From: Girardinichthys multiradiatus
Taxonomy: Eukaryota > Chordata > Actinopteri > Cyprinodontiformes > Goodeidae
Assembly (NCBI RefSeq): GCF_021462225.1
Contig: NC_061794.1
Coordinates: forward strand, 43,648,914 to 43,712,913
DNA: 64,000 nt
Direction of reading: 5' to 3'
Below are positions 13,501-24,169 of the stretch, in pieces. A program made the position numbers and the translations under genes. The notes beneath the pieces are model-generated. The model saw only the letters and a list, made by a program, of their open reading frames with translations, ran no database searches and was not told the origin of the DNA. How positions within the stretch are numbered: the first letter of the stretch is position 1; each line of letters begins with the position of its first letter.

Positions 13501-16339
13501 AGCATCATAAACACATTCACTATAATAAACCAGCATCATAAACACGTTCACTATAATAAACCAGCATCATAAACACGTTCACTATAATAAACCAGCATCA
13601 TAAACACATTCACTATAATAAACCAGCATCATAAACACGTTCACTATAATAAACCAGAATCATAAACACGTTCACTATAATAAACCAGCATCATAAACAC
13701 GTTCACTATAATAAACCAGCATCATAAACACATTCACTATAATAAACCAGCATCATAAACACGTTCACTATAATAAACCAGAATCATAAACACATTCACT
13801 ATAATAAACCAGAATCATAAACACGTTCACTATAATAAACCAGCATCATAAACACGTTCACTATAATAAACCAGCATCATAAACACATTCACTATAATAA
13901 ACCAGCATCATAAACACATTCACTATAATAAACCAGCATCATAAACACATTCACTATAATAAACCAGCATCATAAACACATTCACTATAATAAACCAGCA
14001 TCATAAACACATTCACTATAATAAACCAGCATCATAAACACATTCACTATAATAAACCAGCATCATAAACACGTTCACTATAATAAACCAGCATCATAAA
14101 CACATTCACTATAATAAACCAGCATCATAAACACATTCACTATAATAAACCAGCATCATAAACACATTCACTATAATAAACCAGCATCATAAACACATTC
14201 ACTATAATAAACCAGCATCATAAACACGTTCACTATAATAAACCAGCATCATAAACACGTTCACTATAATAAACCAGCATCATAAACACATTCACTATAA
14301 TAAACCAGCATCATAAACACGTTCACTATAATAAACCAGCATCATAAACACGTTCACTATAATAAACCAGCATCATAAACACGTTCACTATAATAAACCA
14401 GCATCATAAACACATTCACTATAATAAACCAGCATCATAAACACGTTCACTATAATAAACCAGCATCATAAACACATTCACTATAATAAACCAGCATCAT
14501 AAACACGTTCACTATAATAAACCAGCATCATAAACACATTCACTATAATAAACCAGCATCATAAACACGTTCACTATAATAAACCAGCATCATAAACACG
14601 TTCACTATAATAAACCAGCATCATAAACACGTTCACTATAATAAACCAGCATCATAAACACATGAACAGATACTTTACTTTTGGGTCCAGTTGATGTTCT
14701 GGTCTGTTGGGTGCTTTCAGATGGGGAGGAAGAAGAGGAGGAACTCAACCTTTGTGTTAATGTTGTTTTTGTTGTTGTTGATGTAAACGTTTGCAGAGTA
14801 CACTTTGGTTCTGAAGTGGTTGAAGCTGTGGGCAATTAAACAGAATCAGAACACCTGAGTTAAAGCTGACAATGATTTTTCATATTCATGATACTGATGA
14901 AGATGTTTGTCACAGTTTGAACATGTTGGATGATTAAATCAGTTAAAAACATCAGAACTACTATTTAAACCCAGTTTTCTGTCTGAGCTTATTGGATCAG
15001 AACAAGCTGTCAGAGAGCAGAGTTTTCTTTCAGAGACACGAAGGAAAATTTTTAGGAGAAAACTCACCTCCTGTTACATCAAGATCAAAATCCTCATATT
15101 TAGTTGCAGTCCATGTATTATTCAATTGACACCGGTACCGTCCTGAGTCTGACTGTTTCAGCCCTGTGATGCTCACATTCATAATATCAGATGAAAAAAT
15201 GGATTTTTTTTCATACTGAATGCTGTATCTTCCTCGCTGATCTCTGTCCTCTGTTGTTTCAATCAGAATATTGTTTCCTTCACAGGTTTCCTTACAGAAG
15301 AACCTTCTGCTTCCAGAGTAACTAAATGAACATGAAACTGTGATGTTGGTTCCTTCCTTTGCTGTACGAGGTTCTCCAGTGTCTCCATCCTGCAGTGATG
15401 CTGAGAAGATCAACAGTCAGTAATTACTGTAAGATTCAGCAGCATGAAGAGAAAACATTTTTATAAATTTAACTGAAGGTGTGAGAATAAATGTGCAAAT
15501 GATCTAGTAAATCAATTCTAGAAACAACTATTTAGCTGAACAACCTTCTGGTTTCTTTGTTCCACCTGGTTAAATCTCCAACTGCAGCAAGTCAAAGCTT
15601 GGAAAAAATCTAAAACGTTTCTATGATTTAGTTGATTTATTTTTCATCTTTGTAGAAAGTAGCTCTGATCTGCAGATTGTATCGTTGTTTCTGTGATGAA
15701 GCGTTAGATGTTGGAACACTCTGTGGTTTCTGCTGATGTTCCTCTTCAGCTGCTTTAAATCAGGAAGCAAAGAGCAGTTTCCTCTGGTTCTTTGACTAAT
15801 CTAAGAGTTGTAGAAAACTGCAAGTTCTCCAAAGCAACAGACACTGAGCTCTATAAGAGGTAACTGTAAATGTTGTTCATCTTAATCTGCATTTCAACAG
15901 AAAACTGTGCATCTGTGCAACAAAAAGGAAAAACTCATCCAGTTTAATGTGAAACACAAAAGAGATGATTTCTGAGAAAGAGACCAGAAAATGTGTGGTA
16001 AATTTTATCTTGAGTGAAAAAGGGAACTAAAATTCAAACTAGAATAAGCATAGTGTTGGTTTTCTCAACTAGTGTACACACATGAATGGTTTATAAAGCT
16101 TCGAATAGTTGAATTAATCTTAGAATAAAGGTATTAATTTTTAAACAGAAACCGAAAGGATGTAACAGATAACATTACTGAAACAGAGTCAGCTTCAAAC
16201 TTTTTAACAGTGTAGAAAAACTCCCTGAGAGACTGAAGGAACAGCAAGGATGAAGGACCGAGAGCAGAAATAATACTAGAAATAAAAGAATGTACTCACT
16301 GAGGAAGAAGAAGCAGATCAAAGTGTGACAGACCTTCAT
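4537..16339 (-). CDS. Receptor A: CD300/CMRF35-like inhibitory receptor with ITIM tail
   Basis: Predicted cell-surface immune receptor in seven coding exons: signal peptide 16300-16339 (starts MKVCHTLIC), V-set Ig 15068-15400, stalk 14679-14825, transmembrane 7042-7143, tail 5433-5470, 5185-5340 and 4537-4719. All borders are GT-AG and phases agree, giving about 330 residues. The V domain has the core cysteines (TVSC and DSGRYRC) plus the extra FCKETC pair typical of CD300/pIgR-like domains. The stalk is rich in Ser and Thr. The membrane segment has no charged residue. The tail carries NPLYEEI (YEEI is a known Src-type SH2 ligand), a canonical ITIM VEYSEV (codons 4687-4704), VTYSEP and PLYSSI. 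ITIMs recruit SHP phosphatases, so an inhibitory role is inferred. The 7.5-kb intron between stalk and membrane exons holds a minisatellite and a LINE. The assignment of these tail exons to this V exon rests on order and phase. Confidence 0.78.
5590..5975 (-). mobile_element. Decayed Tc1-like transposon remnant in gene A intron
   Basis: Read on the minus strand this resembles an internally deleted Tc1-type transposase region. The plus strand shows the familiar antisense wording, such as CTTTGACTGGGCCACTCTAAC, CCACCATGTTTCGCAATGGG and TTTGTCCTGCTGGACTCC. No open frame survives. It lies between the first tail exon and the transmembrane exon of gene A. Ends are approximate because no terminal repeat is visible. 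Confidence 0.6.
7821..8455. repeat. 31-bp minisatellite, left block (about 20 copies)
   Basis: Head-to-tail repeats with an exact 31-bp period; each monomer contains CACGTTCACT (or CACATTCACT) and AATAAACCAG. Monomers differ mainly at a CpG (CACG versus CACA). There are no unique spacers. The block sits in the intron between the stalk and transmembrane exons of gene A and is separated from the right block by an inserted LINE. Confidence 0.97.
8453..10995 (-). mobile_element. 5'-truncated RTE-like LINE inserted in the minisatellite
   Basis: This is a non-LTR retrotransposon copy on the minus strand. It ends at 8453 in a short GTTC-type 3' tail and is cut at its 5' end at about 10995, inside the endonuclease region, compared with the full copies at 18.4 and 29.5 kb. 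The flanking minisatellite word CATAAACACGTTC occurs at both ends and could be the target-site duplication, although the array makes this ambiguous. The reading frame is broken: one frame covers 8957-10618 (reverse transcriptase core) and another 8475-9068 (C-terminus). A 26-nt deletion near 9105 separates them. Clade assignment (RTE-like) rests on the APE endonuclease, RT motifs and the C-terminal [13 protein letters not shown] region. Confidence 0.9.
10995..14662. repeat. 31-bp minisatellite, right block (about 118 copies)
   Basis: This continues the array of the left block with the same 31-bp period over 3.67 kb. Variants include CACG/CACA, AGCATCAT/AGAATCAT and occasional AAATAC. The array stops 16 bp before the stalk-exon donor of gene A, at the sequence CATAAACACATGAACAG. 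The same boundary sequence occurs as a single copy in the matching introns of genes B (about 25,773) and C (about 36,856). Confidence 0.97.
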
Positions 16340-18386
16340 CCTGAGCTGCTGATGGGTTCTAACTGTTTCTCTTCTTCCTTTTACTGATAAACCAGGAAGT
16401 TCTCTGAATGATGGAGTTCCTCCACTGGACACCAGAGGTCGCTCTCCTCTTGTTTTTACTGTAGAGTTAGAGTTTGTGTAGAAACCTTTGAATTGAAACT
16501 GCTTCATTAGATGAAACCAGGGGGCTCGTTAGACCTGGATGTTTTCTGAATAGCCTCGGACTTCTTGGTAGAAGAAATTAAGTATTAAAATGATGCAGCC
16601 ACAAAATGGTATTGGACTTCACATTTGTATTTAAAAACAATCAGATCTTTTCAATTGTGTTCCATATAATCACCTCCCGCTCCACCTAACCTGACATGAA
16701 ATAAAGGAGAAGACAAAAAATAATTATTTGCGCACTCGCAGCACCTAGAATGCGCAACTACGCGCACAACCAGAGACGGACTCCATTCTGGAAAAGTCCA
16801 GAACAGCAGTTTACTCCAGGTCGACCTACCTCCTTCATTTCCTGAAAGGTTACACTGAGCGCCTCAAACAGGGATCATTTCAGAGCCACCGTGAAGCCAA
16901 CCAGAGAGAGGGAGCCTGGTGTGTTCAGGAACAGGTGGAAGCAGAGCGGTATAACCCAGGAGAAGATAGCGGTAACACCTGAATGCTGACTCAGAATGGG
17001 CTAATTGTAAGTTACAGATAATCACTGATTCACCCAGCACGACATGAGGTGGAGGTTCACTCTAATGAGCATCTTCAGGGTCATGATGAGGGACTTTCAC
17101 CTGAGCTACAGGTGAAGTTAAATGATCTGTGATAGAAAACAGCAGCAACCTTCTCTGTGAGCTTCTAGCTGGATTTGCATCATAATGTGAAAATATCTGG
17201 TCCTTTACTTCATTCAAAATAAAAGCATTTAATCCTAACGTAGCTGAACACATTAAAAAGTCCTTCAGATCAACACATTGATCTCATTGCAGCAGCCGGT
17301 CTTATAGTCCAGTTCTACATGTAGACAGAACCAGGTGTTGCTCAATAAACCAGGAAAATATCTCCTGGTTCCAGTAAGACGTAGTAGAAAGAACAACAGT
17401 AAGCCTCCCTCTTCTCTTTCATATCTTCTGTGCTGATTCTAAACATGCAGCTCTGGCTTTAAAGATGCAGCATAATTAAGAAATAAATCATAGCAATTAA
17501 TCACAGGTGGACCATTGATTAGTTAACTATTTTATTTTTCTGAATTACACTTGCAATATTATATAAAATAAACCCATTAAACAAGGATACAGTTTTACTG
17601 AAGATGAGACATACAAACCATATGTATACAGTTATTAATAACTGTAATATTAGCACTGATAAGGTCCAGGATGAGGCTCTATGCTATATTTTAAACACCA
17701 CAACTTAACATCCTTTCCTCTCAAAGTGTTTAATAGTAAGAACTGCACTAATGTCTCACATGTTCAGTGCAGAACAAAAGACTGTGTTGAAAAATGTTTC
17801 TTTTATTATTTTTAGCAGGCCAAATTTCTTCAGAAGTGGAATGAAGGGCTGAAAAGATGGAGATAAAAGAGAACAAGTTCATAAAAGAAGGAACAATTTC
17901 CATAAAATGTTTCAAAAGCTCTTGGCATCATAAAATAAACATATTTTAGGATTTTACAATTTGACTATGATTTAAGAAAATCAACTTTATACCACTTTCC
18001 TTTTTTGAAATATAAGAATAAAGACAATGGAGCCTCAGGAGTGAAACACTTTGATGAAAATGTAACGTTTAAAAAAGGTCATTTATGTAGATAACAGAAG
18101 AAGCACAAAGTAAACATCTGAGTTTCAGAAAAATTTCTGTCAGCAAAAATTCAGATTAAGTTATTTTCTAAATACCTCAAAATGTGTCATTATTTGTTTC
18201 AGCAAAATGTTTTTTCATCAGGCCTAAACTCTGTTTCTCCTTGTCCTTCATTCAGCTTCTAACAAAAATAAAAAGTAAAATTATTGCAAACGTTTTTTGT
18301 TTGATTCATAATAATTTACATTCAGTCTAAAACCAGCCGAGACAGAGAACTGGTACAATATGTCCTATATTATTTTTACTTTAAAT
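16340..18386. other. Upstream region of gene A and spacer; no gene recognised
   Basis: This is the 5' side of gene A's signal-peptide exon and must contain its promoter. I see no convincing TATA box at a fixed distance and no other exon. The short frames here lack domains and are mirrored at 27,450-29,495 in unit 2, as expected for duplicated noncoding DNA. Confidence 0.55.
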
Positions 18387-18399
18387 TACCTATAAATCC

Positions 18400-21300
18400 G
18401 TTCGTTCGTTCGTCGTCTTCCGCTTATCCAGGACCGGGTCGCGGGGGCAGCAGACTCAGCAGAGATGCCCAGACGTCCCTCTCTCCAGACACCTCCTCCA
18501 GTTCCTCCAGGGGGAGCCCAAGGCGTTCCCAGGCCAGCCGAGAGACATAGTCCCTCCAGCGTGTCCTGGGCCGTCCCCTGGGCCTCCTCCCGCTGGGACG
18601 TGCCTGGAACACCTCCCGAGGAAGGCGTCCAGGAGGCATCCGGTACAGATGCCCGAGCCACCTCAACTGGCTCCTCTCGATGTGGAGGAGCAGCAGCTCT
18701 ACTCTGAGCCCCTCCCGGATGGCCGAACTCCTCACCCTATCTCTAAGGGAGTGCCCGGCCACCCTACGGAGGAAGCTCATTTCAGCCGCTTGTATCCGTG
18801 ATCTCGTTCTTTCGGTCATGACCCAAAGTTCATGGCCATAGGTGAGGGTAGGAACTTAGACCGACCAGTAAATTGAGAGCTTTGCTTTTCGGCTCAGCAC
18901 TCTCTTCACCACAACGGACCGGCACAGTGCCCCCATTACTGTGGCAGCCGCACCGATCCGTCTGTCGATCTCCCGCTCCATTCTTCCCTCACTCGTGAAC
19001 AAGACCCCGAGATACTTAAACTCCTCCACTTGAGGCAGGAACTCCCCTCCAACCTGAAGAGGACAAGCCACCCTTTTCCAGTCGAGAACCATGGCCTCGG
19101 ACTTGGAGGAGCTGATCCTCATCCCAGCCGCTTCACACTCGGCTGCGAACCGCCACAGCGCATGCTGTAGGTCTTGGCTAGAGGGGGCCAGCAGGACCAC
19201 GTCATCTGCAAAAAGAAGAGACGAAATCCACTGGTCCCCAAACAAGACCTCCTCCGGCCCTTGGCTGCGTCTAGAAATCCTGTCCATAAAAGTTATGAAC
19301 AGGACCGGCGACAAAGGGCAGCCCTGCCGGAGTCCAACATGCACTGGGAACAAGTCCGACTTAGTGCCGGCAATGCGGACCAAACTCCTGCTCCGCTCGT
19401 ACAGGGACCGGATGGCCCCTAATAAAGGGCCCCCGATTCCATACTCCTGGAGCACCCCCCACAGGGCATCACGAGGGACACAGTCGAATGCCTTCTCCAG
19501 GTCCACAAAACACATGTGAACCGGTTGGGCAAACTCCCATGAACCCTCGAGTACCCTGTAGAGGGTATAGAGCTGGTCCAGTGTTCCACGGCTGGGACGA
19601 AAACCACACTGTTCCTCCTGAAGCCGAGGTTCGACTATCGGCTGGACTCTCCTCTCCAATACCCTGGCATAGGCCTTACCAGGGAGGCTGAGGAGTGTGA
19701 TCCCCCTGTAGTTGGAACACACCCTCCGGTCCCCCTTCTTATAAAGGGGGACCACCACCCCAGTCTGCCAGTCCAGAGGCACTGTCCCCGACCGCCACGC
19801 AATGTTGAAGAGGCGTGTCAACCATGACAGCCCTACAACATCCAGACACTTGAGGTACTCAGGGCGGATCTCATCCAACCCCGAAGCCCTGCCACCGTGG
19901 AGCTTTTTAACCACCTCGGTGACTTCAGCCTGGGTGATGAAAGAGTCCAACCCCGAGTCCCCAGCCTCTGTTTCCACCACGGAATGCGTGATGGCAGGAT
20001 TGAGGAGATCCTCGAAGTACTCAGTCGAGGTCAGCAGTCTCCTGTCCCCACTATAAACAGTGTTGGCAAAGCACTGCTTCCCCCTCCTGAGGCGCCGGAC
20101 GGTTTGCCAGAATCGCTTCGAGGCCAACCAGTAGTCCTTCTCCATGGCCTCACCGAACTCTTCCCAGGCCCGAGTTTTTGCCTCTGCCACAGCCCGGGCC
20201 GCAGCACGCTTGGCTTCACGGTACCCGTCAGCCGCCTCAGGAGTCCCACAAGCCAACCACAGCTGATAGGACTCCTTCTTCAGCTTAACAGCATCCCTTA
20301 CTGCCAGTGTCCACCACCGGGTTCTGGGATTGCCGCCACGACAGGCACCGCAGACCTTACGGCTGCAGCTATGGGCAGCAGCATCGACAATAGATGTGGA
20401 GAACATGGTCCACTCGGACTCTATGTCTCCAACATCCCCCGGGATCCGGTCGAAGCTCTCCCGGAGGTGGGAGTTGAATACATCCCTGGCCGAGGGCTCC
20501 GCCAGGCGTTCCCAGCAGACCCTCACTATGCGCTTGGGCCTGCCAAGTCTGTCTGGCTTTCTCCTCCTCCAGCGGATCCAACTCACCACCAGGTGATGAT
20601 CAGTGGACAGCTCAGCCCCTCTCTTCACCCGAGTGTCCAAAACATGCGGTCGAAGGTCTGATGATACGACAACAAAGTTGATCATCGACCTCCTGCCTAG
20701 GGTGTCCTGGTGCCAAGTGCACTGATGGACACCCTTATGTTTGAACATGGTGTTCGCTATGGACAATCCGTGACTAGCACAGAAGTCCAATAACAAAACA
20801 CCACTCGGATTCAGATCGGGGAGGCCATTCCTCCCGATCACGCCTCTCCAGGTGTCACTGTCGTTCCCCACGTGGGCGTTGAAGTCCCCCAGCAGAATAA
20901 TGGAGTCCCCGGGAGGGGCACTATCCAGCACCCCCGACAGGGACGCCAAGAAGGCCGGGTACTCTGCACTACCACTCGGCCCGTAGGCTGAAATGATAGT
21001 CAGAGACCTCTCCCCAACCCGAAGGCGCAGGGATACGACCCTCTCATCCACTGGGGTAAACCCCAACACGAGACGGCTGAGCTGGGGGGCAACAAGCAAA
21101 CCCACACCAGCCCGCCGCCTCTCCCCGTGGGCCACTCCAGAGTAGAACAGAGTCCAACCCCTCGAGTAGAACAGAGTCCAACCCCTCTCAAGGAGATGGG
21201 TTCCAGAGCCCACGCTGTGCGTGGAGGCGAGCCCAACTATTTCTAGTCGATATCTCTCGATCTCCCGCACAAGCTCAGGCTCCTTCCCCCCCAGCGAGGT

Positions 21301-21759
21301 GACATTCCACGTCCCTAGAGCCAGCCTAAGCATCCGGGGATCGGGCCGCTGAGGTCTCCACCTTCGTCCGCCACCCAATCCTCTTTGCACCGGTCCCTCA
21401 CGGTTCCCCCTGCAGGTGGTGGGCCCACTGGGGGATGGCCTCGTGTCTCTCGTTCGGGCTTGGCCCGGCCGGGTCCCGCGAGGAGCAACCCGGCCACCAG
21501 GCGCTCTCCGACGAGTCCCGACCCCAGGCCTGGCTCCAGGGTGGGACCCCGGCTCCGCCGTACCGGGCGACGTCACGTGCCTCGATATTTTGTTCTTCAT
21601 GAGGGGTTCTTGAACCATTCTTTGTCTGACCCATCACCTAGAGCCTGTTTGCCATGGGAGACCCTACCAGGGGCATTTAGGCCCCAGACAACATAGCCTC
21701 TAGGATCATTTGAGCACTCAAACCCCTCCACCACGTTAAGGTGACGGTTCAAGGAGGGG
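18400..21759 (-). mobile_element. Full-length RTE-like LINE in unit 1, 3,360 bp
   Basis: This complete non-LTR element is flanked by a 13-bp target duplication TACCTATAAATCC at 18387-18399 and 21760-21772. The 3' end is a TTCG/GTTC-type short tandem tail at 18400-18413, and the 5' untranslated part is short (about 140 nt). It occupies the same site as the element at 29509-32868, so it inserted before the tandem duplication. Confidence 0.93.
18424..21618 (-). pseudogene. LINE endonuclease/reverse transcriptase ORF, interrupted
   Basis: Single ORF of an RTE-like LINE encoding an APE-type endonuclease followed by a reverse transcriptase, which act together in target-primed reverse transcription. 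Recognisable motifs are GDFNAHVG and STDHH (endonuclease), [34 protein letters not shown] and FADDVVLLA (RT). Compared with unit 2 it carries a TAC-to-TAA nonsense at 18856-18858 in the C-terminal part. It also has a 24-bp tandem duplication at 21141-21188, which repeats the residues RGWTLFYS, and a 24-nt in-frame deletion near 20,020. It therefore reads as a 920-codon frame and then a 131-codon remainder, and is probably inactive. Confidence 0.9.
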
Positions 21760-21766
21760 TACCTAT

Positions 21767-21816
21767 AAATCCAAAATATTTAGATTTCAATATTGAAATC
21801 TAAATATTTTGGATTT
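21767..21816. repeat. Perfect 50-bp palindrome at the LINE 5' junction
   Basis: Bases 21767-21791 are the exact reverse complement of 21792-21816 with no loop. The left end overlaps the LINE target-site duplication (AAATCC). An identical palindrome lies at 32876-32925 in unit 2. Before the LINE inserted, the insertion point was at the base of this potential cruciform. Confidence 0.95.
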
Positions 21817-22189
21817 GGGCTAAAGCCCCCAATGTTTTGAGACCCTAAAAACGCCCCTGGATGAAACAGTTGTCTTTCTCTGAGGTCCAATTTGGTTCCT
21901 TTATGGAGACACGACATCTTCATCAGAGCATGAAACTGTCCTCAGAGCCGAATGAAAGCTGCTGATGAACACAGAGACACACATCAAACTAACAGTCAAG
22001 CAAATAAAGCAATTTAAACAAACCTTTCTTAGACATGAAAAATAATTTAAAAATATGCGATCTAACTTTTATCAGCATCACAGTTTAATATATCCAGGAT
22101 TAATTCATCTGTCAACTAATAGTGTTTCTAGTTATTTTAGGCTATTTTCAACCTCAAACCACTGTTAAGAAAGAATAATCTGGACAACT

Positions 22190-23180
22190 AAACTACACAG
22201 ATGATGCACAGCTCTACATTACAATATCACCTGGTGACTATGAACCTATTTAAGCCTTAGATAGATGCATACAACAAATCAATGTGTGGATGTGCCATAC
22301 TTTTCTCCAGCTGAATAAAAACCAAAACTGAAGTCATTATTCTTGAACCAAAGGAGCAGCGATCAAGAGTTAGAAAGCAGCTTCAGTTACAGCTAGAAAC
22401 CACAGATCAGGCCCAAAATCTGGGTGTAGTGATGGACTCAGACCTGAACCTTCAGAGACACATAAAGTCAATCACTAAGTCCACCTTCATCACCTGAAGA
22501 ACATTTACGGGATTAAAGGACCAACATCCCAGCAGGATCTGGAAAAACGTATCCATGCTTTTATGTTTAGTTGAACTGATCACTGCAACAGTGTCTCCAC
22601 AGGTCTGTCTAAAACAAAAATCAAACAGCTGCAGCTGATCCACTAGCCGTCCTCACTAGAACTAAGAAGGTGGAGAACATCAACCCGGTTCTAAAGTCCT
22701 CCCACTGGCTTCCTGGACCTCAGAGAGTAGATGTTAAAATACTTCTGTTAGTTTATAAGTCTCTGAATGGTTTAGCACCAGAATACATGAAAGTATTATT
22801 GCTGTTGCATCAACCTTACAGACCACTCAGGTCTTCTGGTTCAAGTCTACTCTGCATCCCCAGAACCAGAACCAAACATCAAGAAGCAGAATTCAGTTCT
22901 TCTCCTCCACTAATCTGGATCAAACTTCTAGAAAACTGCAAAAATGATGAATCCCTGAGTTCCTTTTAATCAAGGTTAAAAACTCATTTGTTTCAATTTG
23001 CTTGGACTGTTCTATTTAAACTATTAACTTGAACATCATTAGTTTCAGTCCGTAGTCCAACATCTCTGTACTTATCCTTTATTAGGCCACTGCAATGTAC
23101 TTTCTTCTGTTTTCTTCTGTTTTCAGCATGTAAAGCACTTTGAATTGTCTTGTTGCTGAAATGTGTTAAATAAATAAACT
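22190..23180 (+). mobile_element. Decayed L2-like LINE, 3' part (unit 1)
   Basis: In plus orientation the broken frames read like the end of an L2-clade reverse transcriptase: DDAQLY near 22,195, a QLNKNQ-type segment, and then 22670-22969 with SSHWLPGPQRVDVKILLLVYKSLNGLAPEY split across the text. Such segments are the usual C-terminal block of L2 elements. It ends in an AAATAAATAAA run near 23,170. Many stops are present and it is not functional. The same copy is at 33290-34283 in unit 2. Confidence 0.8.
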
Positions 23181-24169
23181 TGCCTTCCCCATATTTATGT
23201 CTAGGTTTCAGAAATGTACAATCGACGTTTGTATTCTTAGTCATAAAATGAACTGTTTCACACGCTAGTGGGTTTCACGGTTAAAACAAATCAGTTTTTC
23301 TTACTTTAATTTTATGTTTTTGTTTGATTTAATGTCTAATGTGTCACTAGAGTTTGTCTAAATAAAAAATAACTAAATTCACACATGTGAAGTTGTGCTG
23401 AAATAAATGATACCAACCAGGGAAATATAAACACCTTTTAATAGGAAATGTAAAAAATGTCATTTATCAAAAACAGCAATATATACCCCAGACCCCTAGG
23501 GTTTAAAACTGACAAATATAAAGTGATATAAAGGAAGTAAAGACCATGAAGACATGACAGCTTATTTAACCACAATCTGAAACATATTCTTACTGAACAT
23601 TTGCTCCATTGCAAAACATGTTGAAAATAACCTTTGTTTTAGGAACCATATATTGTTACCTAAATGTTTCTGGTAATGAACTGAACATTAAAGTCCTGCC
23701 AGAGTTTTAGTTTCATTTGTTCATTTAACTCATTTAGTAAACAAACGACACAGAGGCAGAAACTCAGAGCTTCTCTGAGGCCTCCACCCAAATAATGACA
23801 AAAAAATCAGATTAAATAAAACATAGACAGCACAGAAATGTAAACTAAACTATCAATATAAAGTATATACATAAATAAAACTAAAGAGGCTAACAATAAA
23901 AATGTTCAATATGAAATATATATGAAATAAAACAACATATATATTTGTTGTTTTACTTGAAACTACTGATTGAAAACAAGTGTTTAATAAAACCTGTTAC
24001 AGCAGAGCAACTAGAAAGTCTTCAAATCATCTTTTGTAACATTTTTAGCAAAGGACAACTGTCCTGTGTGATTTTGTGTTATTTTATATTGTTTGTTGTG
24101 AAAACATCAGACAACATTTTCCTCATCTGTACTTTTAGCTCTGATTGTTTCACAGAGTTTAGTTCACGT

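Noticed and set aside
7821..14662. CRISPR-like regular repeats
   Set aside because: The 31-bp units are directly adjacent without unique spacers, no cas genes exist, and the context is a vertebrate intron. It is a minisatellite.
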